A DNA stretch of 64,000 nucleotides, taken from FEN-1279 sp964400285. GTDB lineage: Bacteria; Bacteroidota; Ignavibacteria; Tepidaquicellales; Tepidaquicellaceae. Where the stretch lies: NCBI GenBank assembly GCA_964400285.1, contig CAYNTK010000008.1, positions 62,001 to 126,000 of the forward strand, read 5' to 3'. The notes below the pieces were generated by a model. It was not told the origin of the DNA, ran no database searches, and worked only from the letters and a program-made list of their open reading frames with translations. A program made the position numbers and the translations under genes. Every line of letters begins with the position of its first letter. Position 1 is the first letter of the stretch. This document shows, piece by piece, positions 18,238-28,191 of this stretch.

Positions 18238-19758
18238 ATGAGCAAAAAAGTTTTAATAAGTGTTTACAATAAAAGTGGAATTGTAGAATTCGCAAAAGGT
18301 CTTGAAGCTCTTGGATTCGAAATAATTTCGACTGGCGGAACGAAAAAGCTTTTAACTGAAAATGGAATAAAAGTAACTTCAGTCGAGGAGTTGACAGGAT
18401 TTCCCGAAATACTCGGAGGAAGGGTAAAGACACTTAATCCGAAAGTATTTGCGGGTATTCTTGCAGAAAAAGATAACGAATCTCATAAAAAAGATATGCT
18501 TACCAATAAACTTGAATATTTTGATTTAATCGTTGTGGATTTATATCCGTTTAAAGAAACGATTAGCAAACCAGAAGTTTCGGTTGAAGAAGCAATTGAG
18601 CAGATTGATATTGGTGGTGTGAGCTTAATTCGTGCGGCAGCAAAGAATTTTAAATATGTGCAGATTATCGTTTCTCCTAAAATGTATGGAAAATATCTCG
18701 AAGATTATAAAAAATATGACGGAAAATTCCCGTACGAATATTCGTTACATCTTGCACGTGATGCCTATGCAAGCATTGCCGAATATGATGTTGAAATAGA
18801 AAAATATTTTAACGGGTTGAGCTATGTAAAAAATAACTGGATTAAGCTTGGAAATGCACAGCATTTAAGGTACGGAGAGAATCCACATCAAAATGCAGTA
18901 TTGTATAAGGAAAATTTTGATGAAATATATGAGGTGTTGCACGGGAAAGAATTATCATATAATAATATGCTCGATATAGACGCGGCTTATAGTGTGATAA
19001 GTGAATTTGCAAATGATGAACCGACCTGTTCGATTATAAAGCACGGCAATCCAAGCGGAGTAGCAACATCTGGAACGCTGCTCGATGCTTATAAAAGAGC
19101 ATTTGCCACAGACACAGTTTCACCATATGGCGGAATTATTATATTCAATAAAAAGTTAGATTTAGAAACTGCAGCTGAAGCAGACAAGATTTTTTCGGAA
19201 ATAATACTTGCTCCCGGTTTTGAAAAAGGCGCTCTGGATTTACTGATAAAGAAGAAAAACCGAAGATTGGTAAGTTTTAAATTTTCAAAAGAAGCAAATG
19301 AATTAAGAAGCATTACTGGTGGATACTTATATCAGGAAAAAGATAATCTGGTTTTAAAACCGGAAGAGTTAAAAGTCGTTTCAAAAATTAAACCTACAGA
19401 TGAGCAGGTTAAAGATATGATATTTGCATACAAGGTTGTAAAGCATACAAAATCGAATGCTATCGTCTTTGTGAAAGACAGGCAGACATTGGGAGTTGGT
19501 GCGGGACAACCATCAAGAATAGATTCTACCGAGATTGCAATTATGAAAGCTAAAGAATTTGGAATGAATTTAAAAAATAGCATAGTCGCTTCCGATGCAT
19601 TTTTCCCGTTCCCGGATAATGTAGTAGAAATTGCAAAAGTAAAAGCTTCAGGGATAATTCATCCTGGCGGTTCTGTGAGAGATGAAGAAGTGATAAAAGA
19701 AGCTGATGCAAGAGGATTGTGTCTTGTGTTTACAGGATATAGACACTTTAAGCATTAA
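18238..19758 (+). CDS. purH: Bifunctional AICAR transformylase/IMP cyclohydrolase
   Basis: 506 residues, typical of PurH (about 510-530). The N-terminal MGS-like cyclohydrolase domain starts KKVLISVYNKSGIVEFAKGL and contains EILGGRVKTLNPKV. The C-terminal transformylase domain carries LRYGENPHQNA, IIKHGNPSGVA and the end motif SDAFFPFPDNVV...GGSVRDEEVI. It catalyses the last two steps to IMP. It probably shares a transcript with purN. Confidence 0.96.
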   Translation: MSKKVLISVYNKSGIVEFAKGLEALGFEIISTGGTKKLLTENGIKVTSVEELTGFPEILGGRVKTLNPKVFAGILAEKDNESHKKDMLTNKLEYFDLIVVDLYPFKETISKPEVSVEEAIEQIDIGGVSLIRAAAKNFKYVQIIVSPKMYGKYLEDYKKYDGKFPYEYSLHLARDAYASIAEYDVEIEKYFNGLSYVKNNWIKLGNAQHLRYGENPHQNAVLYKENFDEIYEVLHGKELSYNNMLDIDAAYSVISEFANDEPTCSIIKHGNPSGVATSGTLLDAYKRAFATDTVSPYGGIIIFNKKLDLETAAEADKIFSEIILAPGFEKGALDLLIKKKNRRLVSFKFSKEANELRSITGGYLYQEKDNLVLKPEELKVVSKIKPTDEQVKDMIFAYKVVKHTKSNAIVFVKDRQTLGVGAGQPSRIDSTEIAIMKAKEFGMNLKNSIVASDAFFPFPDNVVEIAKVKASGIIHPGGSVRDEEVIKEADARGLCLVFTGYRHFKH

Positions 19759-19866
19759 TTAAAAAAAACCTATATTAATGCTTTGTTAATAAAGTTTATA
19801 ATTAATAAATTACAAGTTTAAGTAAAATATTGAGTAAATATATTGAAATATTTAAGGGAATAAAAA

Positions 19867-20886
19867 ATGCCATTTTTTAGATTTTTTTCAAATGATATTG
19901 CAATTGATCTTGGGACAGCCAATACTCTAATATATATGAAAGGCAAGGGTATTGTATTAAACGAACCATCTATAGTTACCTATGATGTTGATACAAAGAA
20001 AATTGTTGCAATTGGTAACGAGGCAAAAAAGATGGTGGGTAAAGTTCATAAAGAATTAAATACAATTAGACCTTTAAGAGATGGTGTGATAGCGGATTTT
20101 GAAATGGCAGAAGGTATGATAAAAGAACTTATTAAAAAAATCACTTCCAGTTTTATGCCTGCAAGAAGGATTGTTGTATGTGTTCCGAGTGGAATAACCG
20201 AAGTTGAAAAAAGAGCAGTAAGGGATACAGCAGAACATGCTGGTGCAAAGGAAGTACATTTGATTTCAGAACCAATGGCTGCAGCTATTGGAATTGGTTT
20301 AGATGTTACTGCACCATCAGGAAGTATGATTGTAGATATTGGTGGAGGAACTACTGAAATTGCAGTAATTACTTTATCCGGAATTGCTAATAATGTTTCG
20401 ATAAGGATTGCCGGAGATGAACTGACAGATGCAATAATAAGATTTTTTAGGAACAATCAGAATATATTAATAGGAGAAACAACTGCTGAAGAGATAAAAT
20501 GTCAGGTTGGTTCGGTTATGCCACTACCAGAAGGTGAAATAAGGTTTGAAGTAAAAGGTAGGGATTTGGTTGCAGGTGTTCCAAAATATACAGAAGCAAG
20601 TACTGTTGAAATAAGAGAAGCATTAAATGCACCTGTTCAGCAAATGATTGAAGCGGTAAAAGTTGCACTTGAGAAAACAGCCCCTGAACTTTCCGCAGAT
20701 ATTTTAGAGAAAGGAATTTTTCTTACAGGTGGTGGTGCATTATTAAAAGGTTTAGATGAGAGAATTAGAATGGAAACAGGTGTTCCGGTTCACGTTGCTG
20801 AAGACCCATTGACAGCGGTAGCAAGAGGGACTGGAAAGGTCCTTGAAGATTTGAATTTATATAAAAAAGTAATGTTAAAAAGATAA
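19867..20886 (+). CDS. mreB: Rod-shape actin homologue MreB
   Basis: 339 residues, full length. Actin-fold nucleotide motifs are visible: phosphate 1 in AIDLGTANTLIY, phosphate 2 in VDIGGGTTEIAV, and the adenosine motif in LTGGGALLKGLD. It forms membrane-bound filaments that guide side-wall synthesis. First gene of the cluster mreB-mreC-mreD-mrdA-rodA-pyrF. Presence of the full cluster predicts a rod-shaped cell. Confidence 0.97.
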   Translation: MPFFRFFSNDIAIDLGTANTLIYMKGKGIVLNEPSIVTYDVDTKKIVAIGNEAKKMVGKVHKELNTIRPLRDGVIADFEMAEGMIKELIKKITSSFMPARRIVVCVPSGITEVEKRAVRDTAEHAGAKEVHLISEPMAAAIGIGLDVTAPSGSMIVDIGGGTTEIAVITLSGIANNVSIRIAGDELTDAIIRFFRNNQNILIGETTAEEIKCQVGSVMPLPEGEIRFEVKGRDLVAGVPKYTEASTVEIREALNAPVQQMIEAVKVALEKTAPELSADILEKGIFLTGGGALLKGLDERIRMETGVPVHVAEDPLTAVARGTGKVLEDLNLYKKVMLKR

Positions 20887-20905
20887 TTTTTTATATAATT
20901 TTTAG

Positions 20906-21733
20906 TTGAAAAAATTAGGATATTTTATATTAGATTTAAAAGAATACATCACACTTGCCGTTTTAATAGTAATTTCCCTGATATTAATTTTTTTAAACGA
21001 TAATCCACAAATAAGATTTTTAAGGGCGGCTGCAATTACTTCTTTTGGTACAGTGCAAAGCGGTATTTCAGCTATACCAAATGTATTTGAGATTGAAAAA
21101 GAAAACAAGCTATTAAGAGAAAACAATATCAAGCTTGCAAATGAGATTGCCACATTAAAAGAATCGAAATTAGAAAATATTAGATTAACTCGTTTATTAA
21201 ATTTTAAAGAAAAAATAAATTTAGGAGTTGTAAGTGGAAAGATAATTAATAAATCACTTATACAAACTCGAAATACGATTACTTTAGACATTGGAGAAAA
21301 CGATAGTATAAAAATAAATATGCCTGTGATAACAGACGCAGGGCTTGTTGGCAGGATTGTGGCGGTAAGTAAAAATTATTCTATAGCCCAAATTTTATAT
21401 AATAAAGATTTAAGAATAACAGTTAAAGTTCAGCGTAGTAGAATTGATGGGATATTAAGTTATGACGGAATAGAAAATTTAATGGTTAGTAATATACAAA
21501 AAAGTGCAGATGTAAACGTAGGTGATTTAATAATAACTTCTGAATACAGCAATATTTATCCACCAGGAATACCAATTGGAGTTGTTACTGAAACAGGTCA
21601 TCTTGATAATTTGTTTAAAAAAGTTATTGTTACACCGTCTGTTAACTTTTCTGTTCTTGAAGAGGTTTTTGTTTTAAAGAGTGTAACGAGTAAAGAGCGG
21701 GCAGAACTTGAGAAAGCATTTGAAAAAAAATAG
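20906..21733 (+). CDS. mreC: Rod-shape protein MreC
   Basis: 275 residues, TTG start at 20906, 19 bases after mreB. A short cytoplasmic tail and membrane helix (about 14-34) precede a coiled coil (EIEKENKLLRENNIKLANEIATLKE is its core) and the double beta-barrel domain with ITDAGLVGRIV and YPPGIPIGVVTE, all MreC signatures. It links MreB to PBP2 in the periplasm. The length is normal. Confidence 0.93.
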   Translation: MKKLGYFILDLKEYITLAVLIVISLILIFLNDNPQIRFLRAAAITSFGTVQSGISAIPNVFEIEKENKLLRENNIKLANEIATLKESKLENIRLTRLLNFKEKINLGVVSGKIINKSLIQTRNTITLDIGENDSIKINMPVITDAGLVGRIVAVSKNYSIAQILYNKDLRITVKVQRSRIDGILSYDGIENLMVSNIQKSADVNVGDLIITSEYSNIYPPGIPIGVVTETGHLDNLFKKVIVTPSVNFSVLEEVFVLKSVTSKERAELEKAFEKK

Positions 21734-21741
21734 ATAAAAAA

Positions 21742-22239
21742 TTGTCAAAAAAAGTAATAAAATATATTATAATTTTAGGAATTTTGATATTAATCCAAAA
21801 GACTTTTATATGGCTTATCTCATTATCAACACTTAATATTACACCTGATTTAGTGATTATTGCAATTGTATATATATCTATTTCCGAAGGAAAGATTTTT
21901 GGTTCGATTTCAGGATTTTTGGCTGGGTTAACAATTGATTTAATCAGTGGTTCTTTTCTAGGTTTAATGGCATTATCATATTCTGTTGCTGGTTTTGTTG
22001 CTGGATTTTTTGTTACAGAAGGTGATAAATTCCTCTACAAATTTAATTTTTTGATAATCTTATTTTTGAGTTCTATAATATCGAATTTTATTTATTATAT
22101 TATTTTTTTTCAAGGTGTATCATTAAATTTTCTTGAAATATTTTCAAAATATATTTTAACAACATCTTCATATACAGCTATAATTAGCATTTTATATATT
22201 ATTTTTCCTCGAAAAAGAATTTTAAAAGAAGGATATTAA
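21742..22239 (+). CDS. mreD: Rod-shape protein MreD
   Basis: 165 residues with about five predicted hydrophobic helices and the MreD-like segment TPDLVIIAIVYISI...SGFLAGLTIDLISGSFLGL. TTG start at 21742, 8 bases after the mreC stop. The end is 1 base before the mrdA start. A membrane partner of MreC in the elongasome. Family identity rests on the motif plus its position. Confidence 0.88.
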   Translation: MSKKVIKYIIILGILILIQKTFIWLISLSTLNITPDLVIIAIVYISISEGKIFGSISGFLAGLTIDLISGSFLGLMALSYSVAGFVAGFFVTEGDKFLYKFNFLIILFLSSIISNFIYYIIFFQGVSLNFLEIFSKYILTTSSYTAIISILYIIFPRKRILKEGY

Positions 22240-22240
22240 A

Positions 22241-24028
22241 ATGGAATCGGCTGTAAGAAAATATGTTTTTATAGGAATAAGTATTCTGGTAGGTATTTTA
22301 TTGATTACGAGGTTAGTTCAATTACAAGTAATTCAAGAAAAAGAATTTGGTAAAGAATCTCAAAAAAATTCCATTAAAAAGATAACAGAAACACCTCCAC
22401 GAGGTTTAATGTATGATAGAAATGGAAAAGTTCTTGTTGATAATAAACCATCTTATACATTAACAATAACTCCATTTCAGTTTGATAAATCGTTAATTGA
22501 CGAGATATCGTCTTTAATAAATGAAGACCCTGAATATATTAAAGAATTGCTCTCGAAAGCAAAAGGAACTAATAGATTTAATCCTATAAAAGTTAAAAGA
22601 GATATTGAGTTTAAATTAGTATCATTTATTGAAGAGAATAGGGAAAGATTAAAAGGAGTTAATTATCAAGTTGAGGCATTAAGATATTATCCAATTAAGT
22701 TTAGAGGGTCACATATTTTTGGATATAATAGCGAAATAACAGAAAAGCAATTGGAACAACAGGATGGTAATTATTATAAACAAGGTGATTTGGTAGGTTC
22801 GACAGGATTAGAAAGATATTATGAAAATTATTTAAGGGGAGAAAAGGGAAGCAAATTAATTTCTGTTGATGTTAATGGGAGAGAAGTAGGACCGTATAAT
22901 GATGGAAAGAATGATGTTCAGGCATTAAATGGATCGGATTTGTATTTGTCAATCGATTCGGATTTACAAGAATATGCTGAGAAACTTATGACAAATAAAA
23001 GGGGAGCAATTATTGCAATGGATCCGAGAAATGGAGAAATATTATGTTTGGTCTCTAAACCAGATTATGATTTATCAATATTTTCAGGGACACCCGATGC
23101 AAAATCAATTGCTAAATTATTTAATGATGAAAATAAACCAGTTTTTAATCGAGTTACACAAACCAAATATCCACCTGGCTCAACTTGGAAAATGATGATG
23201 TGTTTTGCAGGGCTTGCTTCGGGAAAGATTACTACAACTTCAACAATTTCATGTGGTGGTTCTTTTCAATTTGGAAATCGAGTTTTTGAAGACCATGGCG
23301 CTTACGGTTCAATAAATTTGACAAAAGCAATCGAGGTTTCGGCGAACGTTTTCTTTTATAAATTATCTTTGATGATAGGTCTGGATAATTATTATAAATA
23401 TGGTAAAATATTTGGTTTCGGTACAAAAACAGGGATTGATTTACCTCATGAGACGTCTGGTCTTTTACCTTCGGTAGGATATTATAACAAGATTTATGGA
23501 GAGAATAAATGGGGTCAGGGATTACTTGTTAGTCTTGGAATAGGTCAAGGAGAACTTGGAGTATCACCTGTTCAAATGGTAGCTTATACTTCAGCTATAT
23601 GTATGGATGGTTTGTATTCTCAACCACATCTTGTAAGAAAAACATTTAACCAAACAACAAAAGAAGAAAAAGTTTTACAATTTACTCAAAGAAAAATTGA
23701 TTTTCCTCAAAAGTGGTTTGACGCAGTCAAAAAAGGAATGTACTTGGTAGTTAATGGAATTGGAACTGCAAAAAATATTAGAAACAGCGATTACATACTT
23801 GCGGGTAAAACAGGAACAGCTCAAAATCCAAAAGGAAATAATCATTCATGGTTTGTTGGATATGCCCCTTATGATGACCCAAAAATTGCAGTATGTGTAC
23901 TTGGAGAAAACGCAGGATGGGGTAATCAGTATGCTGCACCAATTGCTGCGGCGATTATGGTAAGATATTTAAGCGGAAATAGTTCAGATATCTATGATGA
24001 AAATGCAGTGGTTAAAGTTAATGATTAG
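22241..24028 (+). CDS. mrdA: Penicillin-binding protein 2 (elongasome transpeptidase)
   Basis: 595 residues. One N-terminal membrane helix (about 8-25), the PBP dimerisation/pedestal domain with PPRGLMYDRNGKVLVDN, and the transpeptidase domain with the active-site STWK tetrad (S314, K317, in PPGSTWKMM), SAN in VSANVFFYK and KTG in AGKTGTAQNP. All three penicillin-binding motifs are present, so it should be active. It cross-links peptidoglycan during side-wall growth together with RodA, the next gene (6 bases downstream). Confidence 0.96.
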   Translation: MESAVRKYVFIGISILVGILLITRLVQLQVIQEKEFGKESQKNSIKKITETPPRGLMYDRNGKVLVDNKPSYTLTITPFQFDKSLIDEISSLINEDPEYIKELLSKAKGTNRFNPIKVKRDIEFKLVSFIEENRERLKGVNYQVEALRYYPIKFRGSHIFGYNSEITEKQLEQQDGNYYKQGDLVGSTGLERYYENYLRGEKGSKLISVDVNGREVGPYNDGKNDVQALNGSDLYLSIDSDLQEYAEKLMTNKRGAIIAMDPRNGEILCLVSKPDYDLSIFSGTPDAKSIAKLFNDENKPVFNRVTQTKYPPGSTWKMMMCFAGLASGKITTTSTISCGGSFQFGNRVFEDHGAYGSINLTKAIEVSANVFFYKLSLMIGLDNYYKYGKIFGFGTKTGIDLPHETSGLLPSVGYYNKIYGENKWGQGLLVSLGIGQGELGVSPVQMVAYTSAICMDGLYSQPHLVRKTFNQTTKEEKVLQFTQRKIDFPQKWFDAVKKGMYLVVNGIGTAKNIRNSDYILAGKTGTAQNPKGNNHSWFVGYAPYDDPKIAVCVLGENAGWGNQYAAPIAAAIMVRYLSGNSSDIYDENAVVKVND

Positions 24029-24034
24029 AATTAA

Positions 24035-25264
24035 ATGAGAGAAAAAATTACAGATAAATATGATTTGACTTTGCTGATAGCTACAATATTAATGGTATCT
24101 ATTGGTATAATTGCAATATTCAGTGCAACTTATGGTAATACGAGTGGGACTGATTTTTATTTAAAACAAATGATATTTGCAATCATTGGATTAATAATGA
24201 TGATTGCAATTAGTTTTTTACCACCTAAATATTTTTCCAAATTTGCTTATGCTTCATATGGATTATCGATTTTATTGTTGATTCTTGTATTATTATTTGG
24301 AAAAACGATTAATGGAAATAAAAGTTGGTTTTATATCGGTGGATTTGGAATTCAGCCATCTGAATTTGCAAAGATAGCTACGGTAATGACTTTGGCAAAT
24401 TTTCTTAATCCAGGAGAGAGTGATAAAAATCCAAATAAACCTTTAGATTTTATTAAAGCATGTATTTTTATAATAATTCCTTTTGCTTTAGTAAAATTAC
24501 AGAATGATACTGGAACATCACTCGTATTTTTATCTTTTTTTATTCCTGTATTTTTTTGGGCAGGTTTATCACCTTTTGTAATCTTCATAATAGTTGCACC
24601 TATTGTAATGGCAATATTTTCGTTTATTGGTAATATATATTTCTATTTTGGGTTAGCTGTAGTTGTGATATTATTATATTTTTTCAAAAAAGGGATAATA
24701 ATTTCAATTCTAATATTTGCTCTTAATGTTATAGCTGGATTCTCAGTGCACTATTTGTATTCGAAATTGCAGATTTATCAACAAAATAGGATAATGGCTT
24801 TATTTGATCCTACATTAGATCCGTTGGGAAGTGGATATAATGTAATACAATCAAAAGTTGCAATTGGTTCTGGAGGAATCTTCGGGAAAGGATTATTACA
24901 AGGTTCACAAACGCAGTTAAGATTTATCCCCGAACAGTGGACTGATTTTATTTTTTGTATGATAGGTGAAGAATTTGGATTAATTGGTGCAACGATAATA
25001 ATATTGTTATATCTTATTATTATAATAAGATTTATTAATAACGCTTCGGTTTCAAAAAATAAGTTTCTTAGTTTGACATGTATAGGTTTTGCAAGTTTGT
25101 TTTTATTTCATCTTTTAATTAATGTAGGAATGACAATTGGTATAATGCCAGTGATTGGGATTCCTTTACCACTTGTGAGTTATGGTGTATCATCACTACT
25201 CACTTTTATGTTAATGATTGGTATTGGAATGAATACTTTTAGACATAGAAATATTTATATTTAA
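24035..25264 (+). CDS. rodA: Peptidoglycan glycosyltransferase RodA (SEDS family)
   Basis: 409 residues with about ten membrane helices. SEDS signatures include NGNKSWFYIGGFGIQPSEFAK near 90-110, VKLQNDTGTSLVFL, and the C-terminal GMTIGIMPVIGIPLPLVSYG. It polymerises lipid II together with PBP2. RodA rather than FtsW is inferred from the mre/mrdA context. The middle loop (about 215-250) is a bit longer than usual and very hydrophobic. Confidence 0.94.
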   Translation: MREKITDKYDLTLLIATILMVSIGIIAIFSATYGNTSGTDFYLKQMIFAIIGLIMMIAISFLPPKYFSKFAYASYGLSILLLILVLLFGKTINGNKSWFYIGGFGIQPSEFAKIATVMTLANFLNPGESDKNPNKPLDFIKACIFIIIPFALVKLQNDTGTSLVFLSFFIPVFFWAGLSPFVIFIIVAPIVMAIFSFIGNIYFYFGLAVVVILLYFFKKGIIISILIFALNVIAGFSVHYLYSKLQIYQQNRIMALFDPTLDPLGSGYNVIQSKVAIGSGGIFGKGLLQGSQTQLRFIPEQWTDFIFCMIGEEFGLIGATIIILLYLIIIIRFINNASVSKNKFLSLTCIGFASLFLFHLLINVGMTIGIMPVIGIPLPLVSYGVSSLLTFMLMIGIGMNTFRHRNIYI

Positions 25265-25268
25265 AAAA

Positions 25269-26084
25269 ATGATTTATTTTAAAAAGCTTGAAAATATAAT
25301 CAAAAAAAATAAATCCAATTTAATAATAGGTTTAGATCCCGATATAAGGAAAATACCAAGGCTATTTTCAAAGAAAAAGTATCCCGAATTAGAATTTAAT
25401 AAATCAATAATATCAATTACAAAAAATTTTGTTGCAGGATATAAACTTAATCTTGCATTTTATGAAGTACTTGGGAAATATTGTTATGATACAATTGCAA
25501 AGACATTAGAAAGTATTCCCGAGGAAATGATAAAAATTTGTGATGGAAAGAGGGGTGATATAGGAAATACAAGTGAATATTACGCAAAAACATATTTAAA
25601 TGATTTTAATTTTGATTCTATTACAGTAAATCCTTATATGGGTAGAGATTCTTTGGAACCATTTCTTAATAGAAAGAATAAAGGAATATATGTCCTTGCT
25701 TTGACATCGAACAAAGGATATTCTGATTTTCAAATGCAAAAATTTGCCAAAAAGAATTTATATGAAGATGTTTTAGAAAAATGTATTAAATGGAGTAAAA
25801 ATAATCAAATTGGATTTGTTATAGGAGCTAATCATATAAAAGTGATAAAAAAGGTGACAACAAAATATCCTAAAATTTCGATTTTAATACCCGGAGTTGG
25901 AGCACAAGGTAATGACTTAAATATTTTGTTGAAAAATATTAGAAATAATTATTTTCTAATTAATGTTAGCCGTTCTATTATATATGATTCTGAAGATTTT
26001 AGCTGTATAAAAGATTTTGTAGATAACCTCAAAAATAGAGCGATGATTTATAACGAATTAATTAATAAAAATAAATTAGTTTAA
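25269..26084 (+). CDS. pyrF: Orotidine 5'-phosphate decarboxylase (type 2)
   Basis: 271 residues, matching the longer type-2 PyrF family. IIGLDPDIRKIP is the typical start, and CDGKRGDIGNT supplies the catalytic Lys and Asp pair of the DxKxxD motif. TVNPYMGRDSLEPFL and PGVGAQGND are further family signatures. It makes UMP in pyrimidine synthesis. It begins 4 bases after rodA, so it is the tail of the shape operon, an arrangement likely to be transcriptional convenience only. Confidence 0.94.
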   Translation: MIYFKKLENIIKKNKSNLIIGLDPDIRKIPRLFSKKKYPELEFNKSIISITKNFVAGYKLNLAFYEVLGKYCYDTIAKTLESIPEEMIKICDGKRGDIGNTSEYYAKTYLNDFNFDSITVNPYMGRDSLEPFLNRKNKGIYVLALTSNKGYSDFQMQKFAKKNLYEDVLEKCIKWSKNNQIGFVIGANHIKVIKKVTTKYPKISILIPGVGAQGNDLNILLKNIRNNYFLINVSRSIIYDSEDFSCIKDFVDNLKNRAMIYNELINKNKLV

Positions 26085-26236
26085 ATCATCATTTTATTCA
26101 TTTCTCGTTTAAATACTAAATAAAATCTGATAATAAGTAAAATAGCAACTGTTTTTAATTTATAAATTTTATATATTGAAAAGAAAGCAGTTCGGATTAC
26201 ATTTTAAAATTTTTTAAAACTAAAAACGAGAATAAA

Positions 26237-27190
26237 ATGGCAGCACCAATTATTATTGTAATACTTGTAATTTTCTTGCTGATAGTCTTATTAAAAACAG
26301 CAAGGGTCGTTCCCCAGAGAACTGTTTTTATTGTCGAGAGATTGGGGAAGTATCATTCAACTTTGGAAGCAGGATTCCATATATTAGTACCTTTTATTGA
26401 TAAAGTAGCATATAAGCATTCCTTAAAAGAGATGGTTGTAGATGTTCCTCCACAGACTTGTATTACGAAAGATAATATTCAAGTAGAGGTTGACGGGATA
26501 TTATACATACAAGTAATTGACCCTGTAAAAGCATCTTATGGAATTAGCAATTATATATTTGGGACAACACAATTGGCACAAACTACAATGAGGAGTGAAA
26601 TTGGGAAAATTGAACTTGACAGAACTTTCGAAGAGAGGGAAAAAATAAATACAGAAATTGTTAATGCAGTAGATAAAGCATCCGATCCATGGGGAATAAA
26701 GGTTACAAGGCATGAAATAAAAAATATTCTTCCTCCTTCCAGTATAAAGGATGCTATGGAAAAACAAATGAGAGCTGAGCGTGAAAAGAGAGCATTAATT
26801 GCTGAATCCGAAGGCGATAAACAAGCAAAAATTAATCGTGCGGAAGGTGATAAACAAGAAGCAATAGCAAAGTCAGAAGGTGAAAAAATGAAGAGAATAA
26901 ATGAAGCAGAAGGACGAGCGCAGGAAATCGAAAGAGTCGCTATGGCAACAGCAAAAGGAATTAGGGAAATTGCAAATGCAATTAGTCAAGAGGGCGGAAT
27001 GGATGCTGTTAATTTAAGGATTGCGGAAGCATACCTACTTGAATTTGGAAAACTTGCTAAAACTAATAACACTATGATTATACCTTCAGAGCTATCGAAC
27101 GTTGCATCTATGGTTGCATCAATAAGTAAAGTATTTACGGAAACAAATAAGGAAAATCCTTCTGTTCAACAATTTTCAAAACAAAAATAA
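26237..27190 (+). CDS. SPFH/Band 7 membrane protein (paraslipin/QmcA type)
   Basis: 317 residues. An N-terminal hydrophobic helix (about 4-22) is followed by an SPFH domain (VVPQRTVFIVERLGKYHSTL to about residue 190) and a long alanine/glutamate-rich helical segment with repeats of the type AESEGDKQAKINRAEGDK. Such proteins form large ring oligomers in membrane microdomains and pair with NfeD proteins, and the next gene, 6 bases downstream, encodes one. Its precise role is unknown. No protease catalytic residues are present. Confidence 0.93.
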   Translation: MAAPIIIVILVIFLLIVLLKTARVVPQRTVFIVERLGKYHSTLEAGFHILVPFIDKVAYKHSLKEMVVDVPPQTCITKDNIQVEVDGILYIQVIDPVKASYGISNYIFGTTQLAQTTMRSEIGKIELDRTFEEREKINTEIVNAVDKASDPWGIKVTRHEIKNILPPSSIKDAMEKQMRAEREKRALIAESEGDKQAKINRAEGDKQEAIAKSEGEKMKRINEAEGRAQEIERVAMATAKGIREIANAISQEGGMDAVNLRIAEAYLLEFGKLAKTNNTMIIPSELSNVASMVASISKVFTETNKENPSVQQFSKQK

Positions 27191-27196
27191 TAAACA

Positions 27197-27673
27197 ATGG
27201 AATTATTTTCTAATGGATATTCTGCATTAATCTGGTTTATTGCTGGCGTTATATTTTTTCTTGCAGAGTTAGCTATTCCAGGATTTATAATTTTCTTTTT
27301 TGGCGTAGGTGCTTGGGTGGTTGCCATTTTAGCTTTGTTCGGCTTGGATAATCTTACAATACAATTAATAATTTTTGTAGTTGTATCAGTTTTATCACTT
27401 ATTATTTTTAGAAAAAAGGGAAAAAGTATTTTTAGAGGGAAAGAGAAAACATTTGAATCGCAAGATGATGGAAAGCTTGAAGAATTTATCGAAGATTTTG
27501 TAGGAAAAAAAGCAAAAGTAATTTCTGATATAATCCCCGGTGATATTAACGGAAAAGTGGAATTTAGAGGAACTCAATGGAAAGCAGAATCTGATGAGGA
27601 AATTAAAACTGGTGCAATTGTTGAGATTATTGCAAGAGATAATATCACATTGAAAGTGAAAATTGTTAAATAA
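27197..27673 (+). CDS. NfeD-like membrane protein
   Basis: 158 residues. Two to three membrane helices in the first half (about 9-75) and a C-terminal OB-fold-like domain (about 100-158, FVGKKAKVISDII...GKVEFRGTQWKAES...IVEIIARDNITLKV). This is the short NfeD form without a ClpP-class protease domain. It forms a pair with the SPFH gene just upstream and probably binds the SPFH ring. The unit ends at the strong hairpin at 27691-27735. Confidence 0.9.
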   Translation: MELFSNGYSALIWFIAGVIFFLAELAIPGFIIFFFGVGAWVVAILALFGLDNLTIQLIIFVVVSVLSLIIFRKKGKSIFRGKEKTFESQDDGKLEEFIEDFVGKKAKVISDIIPGDINGKVEFRGTQWKAESDEEIKTGAIVEIIARDNITLKVKIVK

Positions 27674-27690
27674 GTTAGTTGATAATTTGT

Positions 27691-27735
27691 TTTGTCTCGG
27701 GAGTTAGTAAAAAAGACTCCCTGAGACAAATTTTT
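27691..27735 (+). terminator. Strong Rho-independent terminator after the SPFH/NfeD pair
   Basis: TTTGTCTC-GGGAGT (27691-27704) pairs with ACTCCCTGAGACAAA (27716-27730) with one bulged base, followed by five T. It separates the SPFH/NfeD unit from the redox operon that starts at 27865. Confidence 0.88.
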
Positions 27736-27864
27736 ATAGTCATATCTTATTAGCTTAAAATCCAAATAAATTGTTCAAAAAAATTAAACATAATTATTAT
27801 TAACCTCTCTTTTTTTGAACTATCTAATTAATTTTATAGTTATAATGAGATAAAAGAAATTTTT

Positions 27865-28191
27865 GTGATAATAAAAAATAAAAAAATATTTTTAATTTTA
27901 TTTTTACTAGGTATATTAATTTCTGTATATAGTTGTGATGGACTTTTTCCGACTGCATCTAAGGATGTCTTGCCACCAGACCATACTAGAAATATAGATG
28001 GCGCGTTTCATAAAGATACTGGAAAAGAAAAAATCGAGATAGAAGACTGTTATGAATGTCATACGGAGGATTTAAAGGGAATGATAATAATTTATAAAGG
28101 TGAAAGAAGATGGACGCCATCTTGTTTACAATGTCACGGGCCTCTTTGGAGAAAAGTTGTAGATAAAAATTTAAAAAATTTTAAAAAATGA
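27865..28191 (+). CDS. Small lipoprotein with two CXXCH haem-binding motifs
   Basis: 108 residues. GTG start at 27865 gives a lipoprotein signal peptide (KKIFLILFLLGILISVYSC). The mature part contains CYECH and CLQCH, two CXXCH motifs about 30 residues apart, the usual covalent attachment sites for c-type haem, so a diheme cytochrome lipoprotein is inferred. No other conserved domain is recognisable. It overlaps the next gene (TlpA-like) by ATGA, so translation is coupled. First gene of a six-gene redox operon. CXXCH pairs can also bind zinc, but an exported lipoprotein makes haem more likely. Confidence 0.75.
   Translation: MIIKNKKIFLILFLLGILISVYSCDGLFPTASKDVLPPDHTRNIDGAFHKDTGKEKIEIEDCYECHTEDLKGMIIIYKGERRWTPSCLQCHGPLWRKVVDKNLKNFKK

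Noticed and set aside
20046..20456. A 136-codon minus-strand frame inside mreB
   Set aside because: A shadow of mreB; no independent support.
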